From Bedellia somnulentella (lineage: Eukaryota > Arthropoda > Insecta > Lepidoptera > Bedelliidae): DNA of 64,000 nt. Shown here piece by piece: positions 21,201 through 28,600 of the stretch. Within the stretch, counting starts at the first letter, position 1, and the number at the start of each line of letters is the position of its first letter. The translations under genes and the position numbers were made by a program. The notes beneath the pieces were generated by a model that was not told the origin of the DNA, made no database searches, and worked only from the letters and a program-made list of their open reading frames with translations. The stretch is taken from assembly GCA_963576735.1 (NCBI GenBank), contig OY755172.1, positions 4,092,001-4,156,000 of the forward strand, given 5' to 3'.

Positions 21201-21221
21201 GTCAGCCCACAGGAAAAGTAG
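9121..21221 (+). CDS. Secreted two-CBM14 chitin-binding protein (CPAP/peritrophin-like), six exons
   Basis: Predicted 307-residue secreted protein that should bind chitin in cuticle or another apical matrix. Coding exons are 9121-9241, 11861-11967, 12400-12706, 16472-16599, 19496-19664 and 21130-21221. All introns are GT..AG, and the phases join to exactly 308 codons including the stop. Residues 1-19 look like a signal peptide (KFLVYLLFGFVTIYA core). RQKR at 35-38 is a furin-type cleavage motif. Two CBM14 domains follow: Cys123-Cys172 and Cys185-Cys234, each with six cysteines (spacings 12-5-9-11-7 and 11-5-9-12-7). A Thr/Ser/Pro/Ala-rich linker (about 238-262) leads to a basic tail ending SPQEK. 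Gasp-type CPAP3 proteins have three domains, so this is not a standard CPAP3; I do not know the orthologue name. Its neighbour on the opposite strand is Gasp, suggesting a local cluster of cuticle genes. Confidence 0.85.
9242..9519 (+). other. Intron 1 of gene 1, unique part
   Basis: Begins with the strong GTAAGT donor. AT-rich, with no element recognised until a family A fragment at 9520. Confidence 0.6.
9520..9622 (-). mobile_element. Family A 3' end fragment
   Basis: ATACATACATATACTTACGG to CCACTTTTGGAAG on the minus strand; the 5' half is absent. Confidence 0.75.
9741..9992 (+). mobile_element. Family A element, full length
   Basis: CCGTGTACTGTCGGCTTAG head to GAGAGTATATGTATGTATG tail. 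A second short tail remnant (TTTATAGCCGTGTCTATATG) sits just before it at 9710-9731. Confidence 0.85.
9993..10673. other. Unassigned intronic stretch
   Basis: No recognised element. 10360-10560 is less AT-rich and contains short open frames without supportable homology. Confidence 0.4.
10674..10735 (-). mobile_element. Family B SINE 3' end fragment
   Basis: GGCAGTGGTACTAATACTTT and AACATCACGTGACATTG match the minus-strand 3' region of family B. Confidence 0.55.
10748..10815 (-). mobile_element. LINE 3' end fragment
   Basis: TTACATACTTATATTCACGC then CTATCGCCACTATCGATCCTG, a degraded minus-strand LINE end. It abuts the family B fragment. Confidence 0.6.
10872..10981 (+). mobile_element. Internal RT fragment of the RTE-like LINE
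   Basis: The bases translate close to AVIVPLYKGKGSHQEAKN of the full LINE ORF (residues 575-592) and its continuation, with changes such as a lost stop-free frame. It is an isolated internal piece in the opposite orientation to the adjacent 3' fragment. Confidence 0.75.
10982..11398. other. Unassigned AT-rich intronic stretch
   Basis: Nothing recognised beyond AT-rich sequence. Confidence 0.45.
11399..11612 (-). mobile_element. Family A element with internal deletion
   Basis: Normal tail and head on the minus strand, but about 40-50 bases of the middle are replaced by a short duplicated TACGTACCTTACGTACC stretch after GATGGGTCT. Confidence 0.8.
11651..11810 (-). mobile_element. Family A element, old, 3' truncated
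   Basis: AGACGGGTCTCCAATCACAT to CACCCTTGGGTAGAAATGGG on the minus strand. It ends 50 bp before the acceptor of exon 2. Confidence 0.7.
11861..11967 (+). CDS. Gene 1 exon 2
   Basis: Acceptor TTTTTTTTAG|TTTATG, donor CAAG|GTATGT. Residues 41-76 (FYDEEGNLVK... LFGYIK). A tyrosine/serine-rich spacer with no cysteine. Confidence 0.8.
12005..12190 (-). mobile_element. Helitron-like 3' end remnant in intron 2
   Basis: The plus strand begins ACTAGCTGAACCAACGAACG, the reverse of a CTAG|T Helitron terminus seen in common lepidopteran repeats. The body (AATTTCTAGGGAATTACTAA) matches my memory of that repeat. The 5' end is not recognised. Confidence 0.5.
12400..12706 (+). CDS. Gene 1 exon 3 (first CBM14 domain)
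   Basis: Acceptor TTTCCAG|CC, donor GAAAG|GTGAAA (weaker than consensus). Residues 77-178 plus one base. Contains the complete first chitin-binding domain Cys123-Cys172 with the aromatic CWDGWAFEQEC core. Confidence 0.9.
12775..13089 (+). mobile_element. Family B SINE, lacking most of the tRNA head
   Basis: Starts at CAATCCTGGGACGGGCCTAC (B-box side) and runs to CGGCGTGAACGTTTATGTTA. It carries the CTAGATGGCGCT variant also seen at 47232-47243. Confidence 0.85.
13094..13345 (-). mobile_element. LINE 3' end copy, diverged
   Basis: Covers codons for about the last 80 residues of the LINE ORF on the minus strand, with clear homology (CATCCTCTATTAACAACACC) but many differences. Confidence 0.75.
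13449..13795 (-). mobile_element. LINE 3' end copy, well preserved
   Basis: A minus-strand copy of the last ~105 codons plus the (TATG)n tail, truncated at its 5' side. Close to the full element at 37871-38200 but with small differences. Confidence 0.85.
13796..14164. other. Unassigned intronic stretch
   Basis: No recognised element; a moderately GC-rich patch lies near 13970-14010. Confidence 0.4.
14165..14640 (-). mobile_element. Helitron-like element (3' end on the minus strand)
   Basis: The plus strand begins A|CTAGCGACCCGCCCCGGC, the reverse complement of a GC-rich Helitron 3' end finishing in CTAG|T. The ACCCGTGCGAAGC core also occurs near the 3' end of the Helitron at 49145-50117. 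The inner end is not clear; about 14570-14640 is GC-rich (GCGCCGCCCGGCGC). Confidence 0.5.
14825..15317. mobile_element. MITE with 33 bp inverted ends and CAATGGCC subterminal repeats
   Basis: The left end CTAAAGCGGCCAGTACACAA... is repeated as a perfect inverted copy of 33 bases at 15285-15317. The outer ~200 bp at each side is filled with CAATGGCC / GGCCATTG / CGATGGC words in both orientations. The middle (about 14960-15110) is AT-rich. There is no supportable coding sequence. Dense subterminal repeats suggest a hAT-like transposase binder, but no 8 bp duplication could be matched, so the superfamily is open. Confidence 0.8.
15400..15649 (-). mobile_element. Helitron-like remnant
   Basis: The right part (ATCCGTTGCGTAGTTTTAAA, then GCGACTTTGTTTTATACTAT) is the reverse of a repeat 5' end starting TCAATACATAGTATAAAAC. 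The left part contains GGGTTCAGCCAGCG. It probably belongs to the same family as 12005-12190. Confidence 0.5.
15650..16132. other. Unassigned AT-rich intronic stretch
   Basis: No recognised element. Confidence 0.45.
16133..16263 (-). mobile_element. tRNA-headed SINE-like element (family C)
   Basis: On the minus strand it has a tRNA-like head: A box TGGCCGAGCTGATAGG, B box GGTTCGGTCCCCGC. The segment after the B box is unrelated to family B. It lacks a full mature tRNA fold and acceptor context, so it is called a SINE and not a tRNA gene. Confidence 0.55.
16472..16599 (+). CDS. Gene 1 exon 4 (start of second CBM14 domain)
   Basis: Acceptor TTCCCCAG|AA, donor TTTG|GTAGGT. Residues 179-221. 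It holds the first four cysteines of domain 2 (Cys185, 197, 203, 213); the last two are in exon 5, so this intron splits the domain. Confidence 0.88.
16627..16839 (+). mobile_element. Family A element split by a DNA transposon
   Basis: A degraded copy from GTAGAGTATCGTCTTAGAAT to the tail GCCGTGAGTATGTATA. The tail is interrupted at 16840 by the integrase-type transposon and resumes with TATATACT after 18442. Confidence 0.75.
17069..17569 (+). pseudogene. Truncated integrase-like ORF (KRBA2-like N-terminal part)
   Basis: The ORF gives 166 residues from the ATG in AACAAAATGG (17069). The frame opens 18 bases earlier but only with a TTG. The sequence has the layout of insect proteins annotated 'KRAB-A domain-containing protein 2-like': a helical N-terminus, QYYWSKKYEVMSIGDLDYLI, then the start of an H2C2 zinc-binding segment (LLDIHRGCGHGGRDKI). 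It then ends in SSLTCANK where the integrase zinc finger and the DDE catalytic core should follow. It therefore lacks catalytic residues. Family assignment is from memory of that motif set. It lies inside the TIR-bounded element and does not look like a host gene. Confidence 0.65.
17588..17870 (+). repeat. Tandem repeat, three units of ~94 bp
   Basis: Units start with CCGCCT at 17591, 17685 and 17780. Each contains ATAATAATAGGCGAATTTTT and TTTTTGTATTTGATTACTA with few differences. It sits just after the ORF stop, inside the transposon. Confidence 0.9.
18480..18690 (-). mobile_element. Family B SINE, degraded
   Basis: Minus-strand traces: AAAATCACGTGACTTTTTAA, CTGTTCAGAGTATCC, TTGTACGAATACACTATCAG. 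The tRNA head is absent. Confidence 0.6.
18691..18800 (+). mobile_element. Family A 3' end fragment
   Basis: TTATTTCTACTATCTTGTCC to GGCCATGAGTATATGTATG and (TATG)n. Joined directly to the family B remnant. Confidence 0.75.
19003..19125 (-). mobile_element. Family A 3' end fragment
   Basis: CATACATACATACTCACGGC to GGGGAAAAGATGGTAAAAAT, minus strand; 5' half absent. Confidence 0.78.
19249..19370 (-). mobile_element. Family A fragment, old
   Basis: GCATACATATACCTACGGCA through AGTGGGAAAAAGATAGTAAC; ends ~125 bp before the acceptor of exon 5. Confidence 0.6.
19496..19664 (+). CDS. Gene 1 exon 5 (end of CBM14 domain 2 and linker)
   Basis: Acceptor TTAACAG|GAAAG, donor CGAAG|GTATGT. Residues 222-277 plus one base. 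Carries the last two cysteines of domain 2 (Cys226, Cys234) and the Ala/Pro/Ser/Thr-rich linker. Confidence 0.88.
19840..20307 (+). mobile_element. Helitron-like non-autonomous element, 468 bp
   Basis: Starts TCTATACTAATATCATAAAG after an A and ends GTCGGGTCAGCTAG before a T, matching the Helitron TC...CTRR rule with A|T insertion. A GTTT microsatellite follows the 5' end (about 19870-19882). No coding sequence. Confidence 0.75.
20373..20565 (-). mobile_element. LINE 3' end fragment, diverged
   Basis: CATAATCTCACGCCATTAGT and GGTAGGCAGATACTGTCAAT at the 3' side, extending to TGTCCTCCGTGGTTGTCC of the coding region, minus strand. Confidence 0.7.
20674..20749 (+). pseudogene. Duplicated start of the gene 1 terminal exon, with its acceptor
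   Basis: The 57 bases 20674-20730 are identical to 21101-21157, which span the branch/acceptor region and first 28 bases of the true last exon. A weaker match extends ~25 bases upstream. If the acceptor at 20702 were used, the reading frame would add GWSAKVAVSRMHDAP and stop at 20747-20749, giving a 292-residue protein instead of 307. LINE and family A fragments lie between the copies. It may be a dead duplicate or a usable alternative last exon. Confidence 0.75.
20750..20860 (-). mobile_element. LINE 3' end fragment between the duplicated exon copies
   Basis: GCTTTGTACGGTCCTGACAA, then CATTATTTTAATACATGC and TTTTTATTCTTCACACTTC resemble the minus-strand LINE 3' region with changes. Confidence 0.6.
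20930..21031 (+). mobile_element. Family A 3' end fragment
   Basis: CATCTTGTCCTCTATCAACT through TTATGGCCTTGGGTATATGC and GTATGTA. It ends about 70 bp before the second exon copy. Confidence 0.65.
21130..21221 (+). CDS. Gene 1 exon 6 (last exon)
   Basis: Acceptor CATTGCAG|GATGG. Residues 278-307 (GWSAKVAVSRQ... SPQEK) and TAG at 21219-21221. The basic tail is uncommon for a CBM14 protein and has no cysteine. Confidence 0.85.
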
Positions 21222-21536
21222 TACTCGTATATGAGACCAGTTTCAGTGACACTCAGAGGCGGTAGCGGAAGTAAAAGGCGTTTTTGTGGTACTCGTATTG
21301 CCAAGTTGCAATTACTGGTACAAAATGTTACTTTTTTTATGTTTGCCGCTTTTGTGTGTTTGGGGTTCTCTGTGTTCTCAATTAATTATTGTGCATGATT
21401 TACAAGTACAATTTGAACTTTTATCGAACTTTGTTCTTTCCATTAGTTAAGAAGAACGTTGATTATTTTACTTTTTAAATACAACTTAATATTAATGAAT
21501 TTCAGATTTTGTAAGGGTATTATCGATTAACGATGT

Positions 21537-21542
21537 AATAAA
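21537..21542 (+). terminator. Candidate polyadenylation signal of gene 1
   Basis: AATAAA about 316 bases after the stop codon is the first canonical signal downstream. Chosen by position only. Confidence 0.5.
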
Positions 21543-22431
21543 TGAGCTAAGTATTATTTACAAATCATACACAAGAACTTTGAAGTCGTGTTCATATTCA
21601 AAATGAAATATCCTATCCACATATTTTACTTTGAAAGGTGTCTACTTTAGTTCGAAGTTTTATCAATTCAATTGATATTTATAAACTCATCAAAGTTTAT
21701 CCAACTTTTAATTGGTAGTTATAGCTATGTTTTGTCAATTTAGTGTATTTTCAAGATAGAAAGAATAACTCAAAATAGTAGGTACTAATACTTTTTTAAG
21801 TTTGATAAAATAAGTTTAATTTGTGTATTTAATAGATTTAGGTAACAAATCAAAATTAAACAATTATTTTATAAAAAATATGTTTTATTTACAAATATAA
21901 CTTCCAGAAGTTATTAAATTATGTCTAACAATGACTTATTTCTAAAAGACTATAGCAAACCAACACTCATAACATTTTTCTGGTGTTTTAATACACAGAA
22001 CCAGAATTTTTGACTTTACTAATTTATATAAAAAAATGTAATAAGTTAAGTGAACATTTGGGCAAGTTATCTTATTTGAAGAATAGTTAGCCATTAAAAA
22101 CAATATTTTGTAACAAAAAAAAATGTTAAGTTATGACAAAAATGTAAAGAAAAAACTGTATTTTACTTTTTTTTTTAAATATGATTTTACATAAAATTTG
22201 CTACTTGTTTTAAAACAGTCATGAAAAGAAGTAAAATAAACCAATAAAAGCTGGCTGAGACTTGCGTCACACAATCGAGCGCCTCTTTAGATAGACAATG
22301 AATAACATACCTATTTTTAAACAGTTTTAGATTCATCATTATTAAGGGTAAAATTGCGAAAATAGCGAAAAAGAGTTTAACTTAAACAATCAGACAAAGT
22401 TGCCTCCTTTGCATAAATTAATTTATTGCAA
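21543..22431. other. AT-rich intergenic stretch between the convergent genes
   Basis: Very AT-rich, with no mobile element recognised. A minus-strand AATAAA at 21884-21889 could be a distal signal for Gasp. Confidence 0.5.
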
Positions 22432-22437
22432 TAAATT
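22432..22437 (-). terminator. Candidate polyadenylation signal after Gasp last exon b
   Basis: TTTATT on the plus strand is AATAAA for the minus strand, about 175 bases past the stop codon at 22614-22616. Confidence 0.5.
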
Positions 22438-22613
22438 ATTTGAAATCAATTCCTTTTTATATGAAATAAAAGTAAGTTGCCAAGGATCTTTAATGTTCAA
22501 TGAATAACAGAAGAAGGGGTTCTCAGTCATATGAATTGAAAGTTCTTTGTATATCACTGCACTAAATCCAGCAGGTTCACTCTCAGCCTATCCTTGGAGC
22601 CGCTCCTCATCAT

Positions 22614-22668
22614 TCAGAATCCTAGTTTCCTCAGCGCTTTCAGATCCACGTCACCGTAATAGTCTTGG
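22614..22668 (-). CDS. Gasp: Gasp alternative last exon b
   Basis: Acceptor ACATTTTCTAG|CCAAGAC. Completes Cys219, then 17 residues QDYYGDVDLKALRKLGF and TGA at 22614-22616. Homologous to last exon a (DYYGD, DLKA and RK shared) but with a much shorter tail. The acceptor phase is identical, so it can replace exon a. Insect CPAP3-C genes are recalled to have such paired isoforms. Confidence 0.8.
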
Positions 22669-25600
22669 CTAGAAAATGTTAATTTATGAAGAAACAGTCT
22701 ACAACACTTTTCAATTAAAAAGCAATTCTTTACAATATCTTTTGGAACTTTTTGTTGAGAAATAATTAAATTAGTGCAACGCAAAATATTTTTATATTAA
22801 CAAATATTTTTTGTTGTTAAATTTTCTTTAATAGCATTAGGAATAAAACTTTCTAATGTACAATTTTCAGAGATTTATTATCAGTAAAAAATAATTAACA
22901 TAAAATTAAACTGTTATCAAAGAACAAAAAGCATGCATAACATATAGTATACCGAAAAATATTTACTATTACTTACCAATATAGATTAAATACTTCGTCT
23001 GTTGAAGTTTTCAGGAAACGTTATAAATTAGGATAGAAATAGGAGAAAGAGATCTTGACATATAATAAAATATCGTGCAATATATATGTAATAGAGTTGT
23101 TACAGACATTTCGGTGAATAAAATATTTAGTATCATCGATTGTGAATGAAACTTTACGTTGATATGATTTATGTATTCTTATTTTTTGATGCAAGTTAAA
23201 AACCCTATTATGCTTGATTAAACTTTATTGATGGTCATTTATATACAGTAGGTGTGTATAGATGTACAGGTGTGTGATGGTCTTTACGACTTTCTTATTA
23301 TATTTTCAGATCATCGATACAATGTGCAGAAGGGCAAGCACGAGCGCTCTTATATCGACTCGATAACGGTTAGAATGAGATGGCAGTATACGATACTATG
23401 TAAGTGCGTAAGAGATGGCTGCTTTATCCCACGCGATAACTAGTTTAAACAGCGCTCGTACTAGCCGGGCAGGTTAAAAACAAAAACACATAATTAGATT
23501 TAAACATTTTGTTTATTTTATCACTAAAAATAAAACTTAGGTATTACAGTTTCTATTAAACAACAACACTCAGTCGCAGCGTAATAGCAAGTCAATACAA
23601 AACAAATATTTACAAATTCGCTGATGGTACACTATCCGTGTTGGTTCTAACCCATTATAAATGCAATCCCGTATTTGGGGACTCCCCAATATTTACTGTT
23701 TTCTTAAAACATTTTATTTATTTACAGCTGAATTTGAAGTGTACTTAGAACGGCCTTAACAATAGAATTATGGTTTGGCAACTAGACGATATATGCGTCT
23801 CGAATTGAAATTTAGGGTTGTCCACAGTTTAAATTTTGTGGTGGAATGGAATGCGTTTATTTAGCATTATTGAGTATTATGGTGGTAAGGTTTTGGGTTT
23901 GTTTATGCTTCCTTGGCGGGACGGGGTCTGAGCTGCTTTGGGGGAGCGTGTTTGCCTTGCGAGTCTGACGCGTGGAGTCCGGCCAGCAGCTCGCTCTTGC
24001 GGATGGCCTTCAGGTCCAGGTCTCCGTAGTAGTCCTCACTGAAAACGTACGAGGACCTTACTGCTTACCGCTCTAAGCTCTTAGGATACAACTAGTCGTA
24101 CTCTGAGTTTCAAACTTAAAATTACCTACTGGGCTGAGATTTAAACTACGTTTCAAAAGCTTTAGTTTCTTATTTGAATTACTTTTATTTTGTTACTTTT
24201 GACGTATTCTTACAGAATTGAATTCGAAATGATTTTTTTATGTTATTGCTATTATTTTAAAAGTTAAATCGAAAAATAATAACTGATGAAAATATTTCAT
24301 TGATTTATCTAGCTATTTATCTTATTATTATTTTTCTAGATTTGAATTTAAATTAATTATAAACATTTAATGATGTAAAATTAATAATTCAATTCAAAAC
24401 AAATACTAGGCAAAGTAGAGTACTGAAAATAAGTAACAGAAAGTTTAAAACTACCAGCTTACCTTTTAAAGCAATTTTTAAATCAAATTTGAATAATAGT
24501 ATTACTATTGGCAATCTGCCATAAAACAGATTATTTATCTAACTAATATTCAAACGGTTGCTCCATATCAATAAAACTGTTGATACAATGCTAACAACTT
24601 TTACAAGTCAATCTCGTATTCAACGTGTGTAGTCTCAGTTACCGTTCGCGGCTACTTGGCTATGCTTGCATAAACCTTACTCTCATTAACATAACATTGA
24701 TGTGTAACGGACCCGTCGCCATCGGTCACGGCCGCAACACTTTTGTCATAACATCATATTTTACTTTGTAATTACTCTTGGGAAAATTTCGACCTACTAT
24801 TGTTGCCACACTACAAATACCTCAACTCCTAGTCCATCCCAACTCTACGCTGCGTAAATATATATATATAATAAGGTTAGTCACATTGAACAACATGTTG
24901 AGTGATATCAAAAGAAGGTCCCTTGCCCATTAATCAGAACAGAACAGAAGAGTAAACCTAGTCCAATAGACTGTCAAATAACTTTGGACTAGGATGAATT
25001 TTAAAATTTAACTTACCATCCGGCAACATCTTCAGGGTCTTCGCAGTTACCAGTGCCATCGGCATCACCGATTTTGAAGACAGTTCCGATGGGGCACCCG
25101 TATTCACGGGCTACTCCTTCGAGACAGATGTAGTATTTGCGGCAATCCTCGGGATGAGCGTGACGGCTGAAGGATCCAGCGTTTGATACTTCACCAGGGG
25201 CAGGGCAAGAGAAACCGTTCGCTACTTCTGGGAAATACCAGAAAGGGTCATGTGAGTGAAAAGGGTAGAAGAGGAAATTGAAACGTAGATTAGTGACGGC
25301 GGTGCTGCGGAGATCGAAAATAGCTGAAAGTCAATGAGTGCTAAAGATGGTCAGTGCTTCAGTTGGTGGGATAGTCCTTAAATTCTAAATTGTATAATTA
25401 ACTTCTAAAACTTGACTTCAAAAATATGCTATGATGACCCCAGTTTTATTAGAGCAAATTTTCAATGATTCCATACATACGAAGAGAACGTAATTTTTCA
25501 CATGTTTTTCCAATAAACATCATAAAATCATTTTACCTTGTAGTCTTATAAGGAAAATATATTTTTTTATTCAAAATAAAATAGTGACGAAATTTCATAC

Positions 25601-28600
25601 GACTTAAAACATATATCATCGGTACTGACCCTCGTTCCTGCACTCTGGGACCTGGTCAGCCCACATGCAGACACGGGACTCCCTGTCGTAGGCGAGTCCA
25701 GGGCTGCACTGGTACCGGGACGCCTCTCCGCTCCAGCAGTTCCAGAAGACATCGCACTTCTGTTCGTCTGGGAAGATACCGTATAGCCGCTGGCAGTGAG
25801 GAGTGGAGATTGGGGGTTCTGGAAAATAAAATATACGATTATTTAAAAGGCTATCAATAGGAAAATTCTATTCTAGGTCGGATATATAAATATGTTCGAG
25901 AATGATCAAAATAACAAACAAAAAACACGTAAAACATTTCCACTCAAACTCATCTCCATATTCTGAATTTATGTGCCACTAGTTCAAGGTAGACATGCCT
26001 AAACAGGTTGGACTAATCAAACTTTTTTGGTTTATGCGAGTTGGCGACGACTTTTTTGCGTTTGATGCTAAAAGTTGGAGTGATGTTTAAAACCAACATT
26101 GAATCAATAAATATCCAACTACTACTTAATTAATATCCGTTACAAAGTTTGTAGTTTAGAATATATAAACTCACAGTTACCGCTATAAATATCAATTTAT
26201 ATATTTGTGACAACCGACTACGCGATAAACGTGTACTAACTAATTTGAGTGTTTGATTGCATTTTTAAAGTATGATATTTTAAAAAAGCATTAACAAAAC
26301 ATTTATTATTACCATCTTTTCCCCATCAACTTCCAAAAGTGGCTGAGGAATTTCTCATTCCAAAGCTCTGGCTACACCGTTAAGGGATTTATAGCCGTGA
26401 GTATATGTATGTATGATATTTTAAAATATTTTACGATAAATGACGTTTACATTTAAGAAGGTAATGTTTATATATGTTGCACAAAAACAGGAACATATCA
26501 AATCTTCGAGTTATGTTGATTTACAACATTCACCATCTCAATTTTCAAGAAAAGACCGCAATCAGCTAAATGACCTTGCATGAACATCCTGCTCACGAAA
26601 CGCTATTGACAATCATTTTTAATTCATTACCATAACGGGGTCCATTTAAATTTAAATTAAAAGCCATTAAATTGTATTGCGTATACGAGTTCCTTTTTTG
26701 GACCTTAAATTGTGGAAATATTCATGAAGAATCTTATCCGCATTGTATAATATCGAGACAAAACTGCGTTTCACCTCGAAACTCCAATATCGTAAAAAAG
26801 TATAATAACGATTATTATGCGGTTTAAGTCACATTACTCTTACTTCAAGTAGTACTTGCTCTGAGTCTAAGATACGTTATGTTATGTATAACGTAAAGTT
26901 ATGACATTAAAAATCAGAGTGGTTAGTATTAAACATGACAATAAGAGATTAACAGTGAAACATGGGAAACATGCTGCGTAGTCGAAGCATCAAAATTAAA
27001 CCTTTTTCTCTCCTTTGCATTGTAGTATAGGTTGAGAGATGTAATAATTTGCTCATATTGTTTATTTCTAGAGGGACTACTCTGTGGTTGCTTGTATCAA
27101 TCGTATTTACTTACTAAATGTAAGCTCCAATAAGCCCAAATCTTGTCGCAAACTTCAGAATTCAATTTTATTATGGTATTCTAAAGTTTTCCTACATGAA
27201 ATCAGACCCAGATATAAATCGAGTGTATTGTACAAGTAACTAGTGTAAGTCTAGTTTAAAGTTTCGCTCCTTAATACAGGAGCAAAGTAAGTCAGTGGAG
27301 AAATCAAAACCGGACAAAACTAGAATTACTAGATTTATCTTAAGTCGCATTGTACGAGGGAAACCAACAATCGGCATTTTACTGTTGCGATTAGAGTATT
27401 TGTTTCTAGAAACGTTAATCTATAAAATAAGTTAATCATTTGAACCTTTTCTGTTAAAGATTTGATAAACCAACGCTATATTCTAAATGCAGGTATTAAT
27501 TAAAATGTGTTATTTGGAGTTTTTTCTTCTTTCATTGAAAATCATGGATCTTAAAGGAACAACAAGACGCAAGCCATTTGACATGCCTTAGATTGGTTTT
27601 GAAATTACTCTATGAACCATGATGTCTTTCCCGTTAACAACGTTGAAAATAATTAGACTACTTAAAAGCGCATCCCTATAGGCAAGTTTCAGTACTCTTC
27701 GTACTAAACTACTCAGTATTATAAATAGCACAGAATGCAACAAACACTCACCCAGCTGTGTTCTTTCGCCACACTCAACATTGTGCAAGTAGTCGCAGTT
27801 CTCGGTGAGGTATTTGGAGTCGGTCGCGTCGAATGCCAATCCGTTGCCGCAAGTCTTCAGTTCCGCAACACCGTTGTCGCACTTCCAGTATTTGTCGCAG
27901 GAGATGTGGTGAGGGTAGAAGCCGAAGTCGTCCGGGCATTTGAAGGATTCTTGGCCGACGGCTGAGGAAAAAAAAGCTATAAGTTTCTCATAGGACTTAC
28001 AAGGAATTGTCGAGCTTTGACTTAGGGAGAAGTTGATATATTAAAACCAAAATATTGCTTACAGCAAAGTACACATATTTTGTCATATTTATAATAACTG
28101 AACACGGTCTTCCATTTTAATCATAACTCTCAATCATTCTATCACTCTTCAATAAAACATCGTTGATACCTTAACACGATAACTATAGTTCCATACCACC
28201 GAAAGTATTAAGACTTTAACTTTAGTATCATTTGCAGTTACAACTTTTAACAAATTACTTGCGACTTAATGAAGCAATCTTGAGAAGAGCCAAAAGTGGT
28301 GCCTTGCTTGAATTTTAATTTAAATTTCAAAATAAGTGGCCACGGGGTTAGTTAAGTAGTTATTATAGGCGAACGCAACGCGAATTGCAAAAGAGACCGG
28401 TCCCTCGCAGGGCCGCTTGTCTGGAATGTGCGACAACCATTACCCAACGACCAATAGCTTTGTTCTTGATTGAGAATTTAATTGTTGTATAGTGGTCACA
28501 ACGACTTTACCAAGCTAAGACTAATATTGATAAACTTCCAGTAATTTCTGCAAAACAAAACAGTGGGCAAAGAAAACGATACTTGGCTAATGATATATAA

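Noticed and set aside
25567..25752. Minus-strand ORF over Gasp exon 3
   Set aside because: Wrong frame of the real exon 25630-25818.
27588..27839. Minus-strand 83-residue ORF
   Set aside because: It is the end of Gasp exon 2 read through its GTGAGT donor into intron 2.
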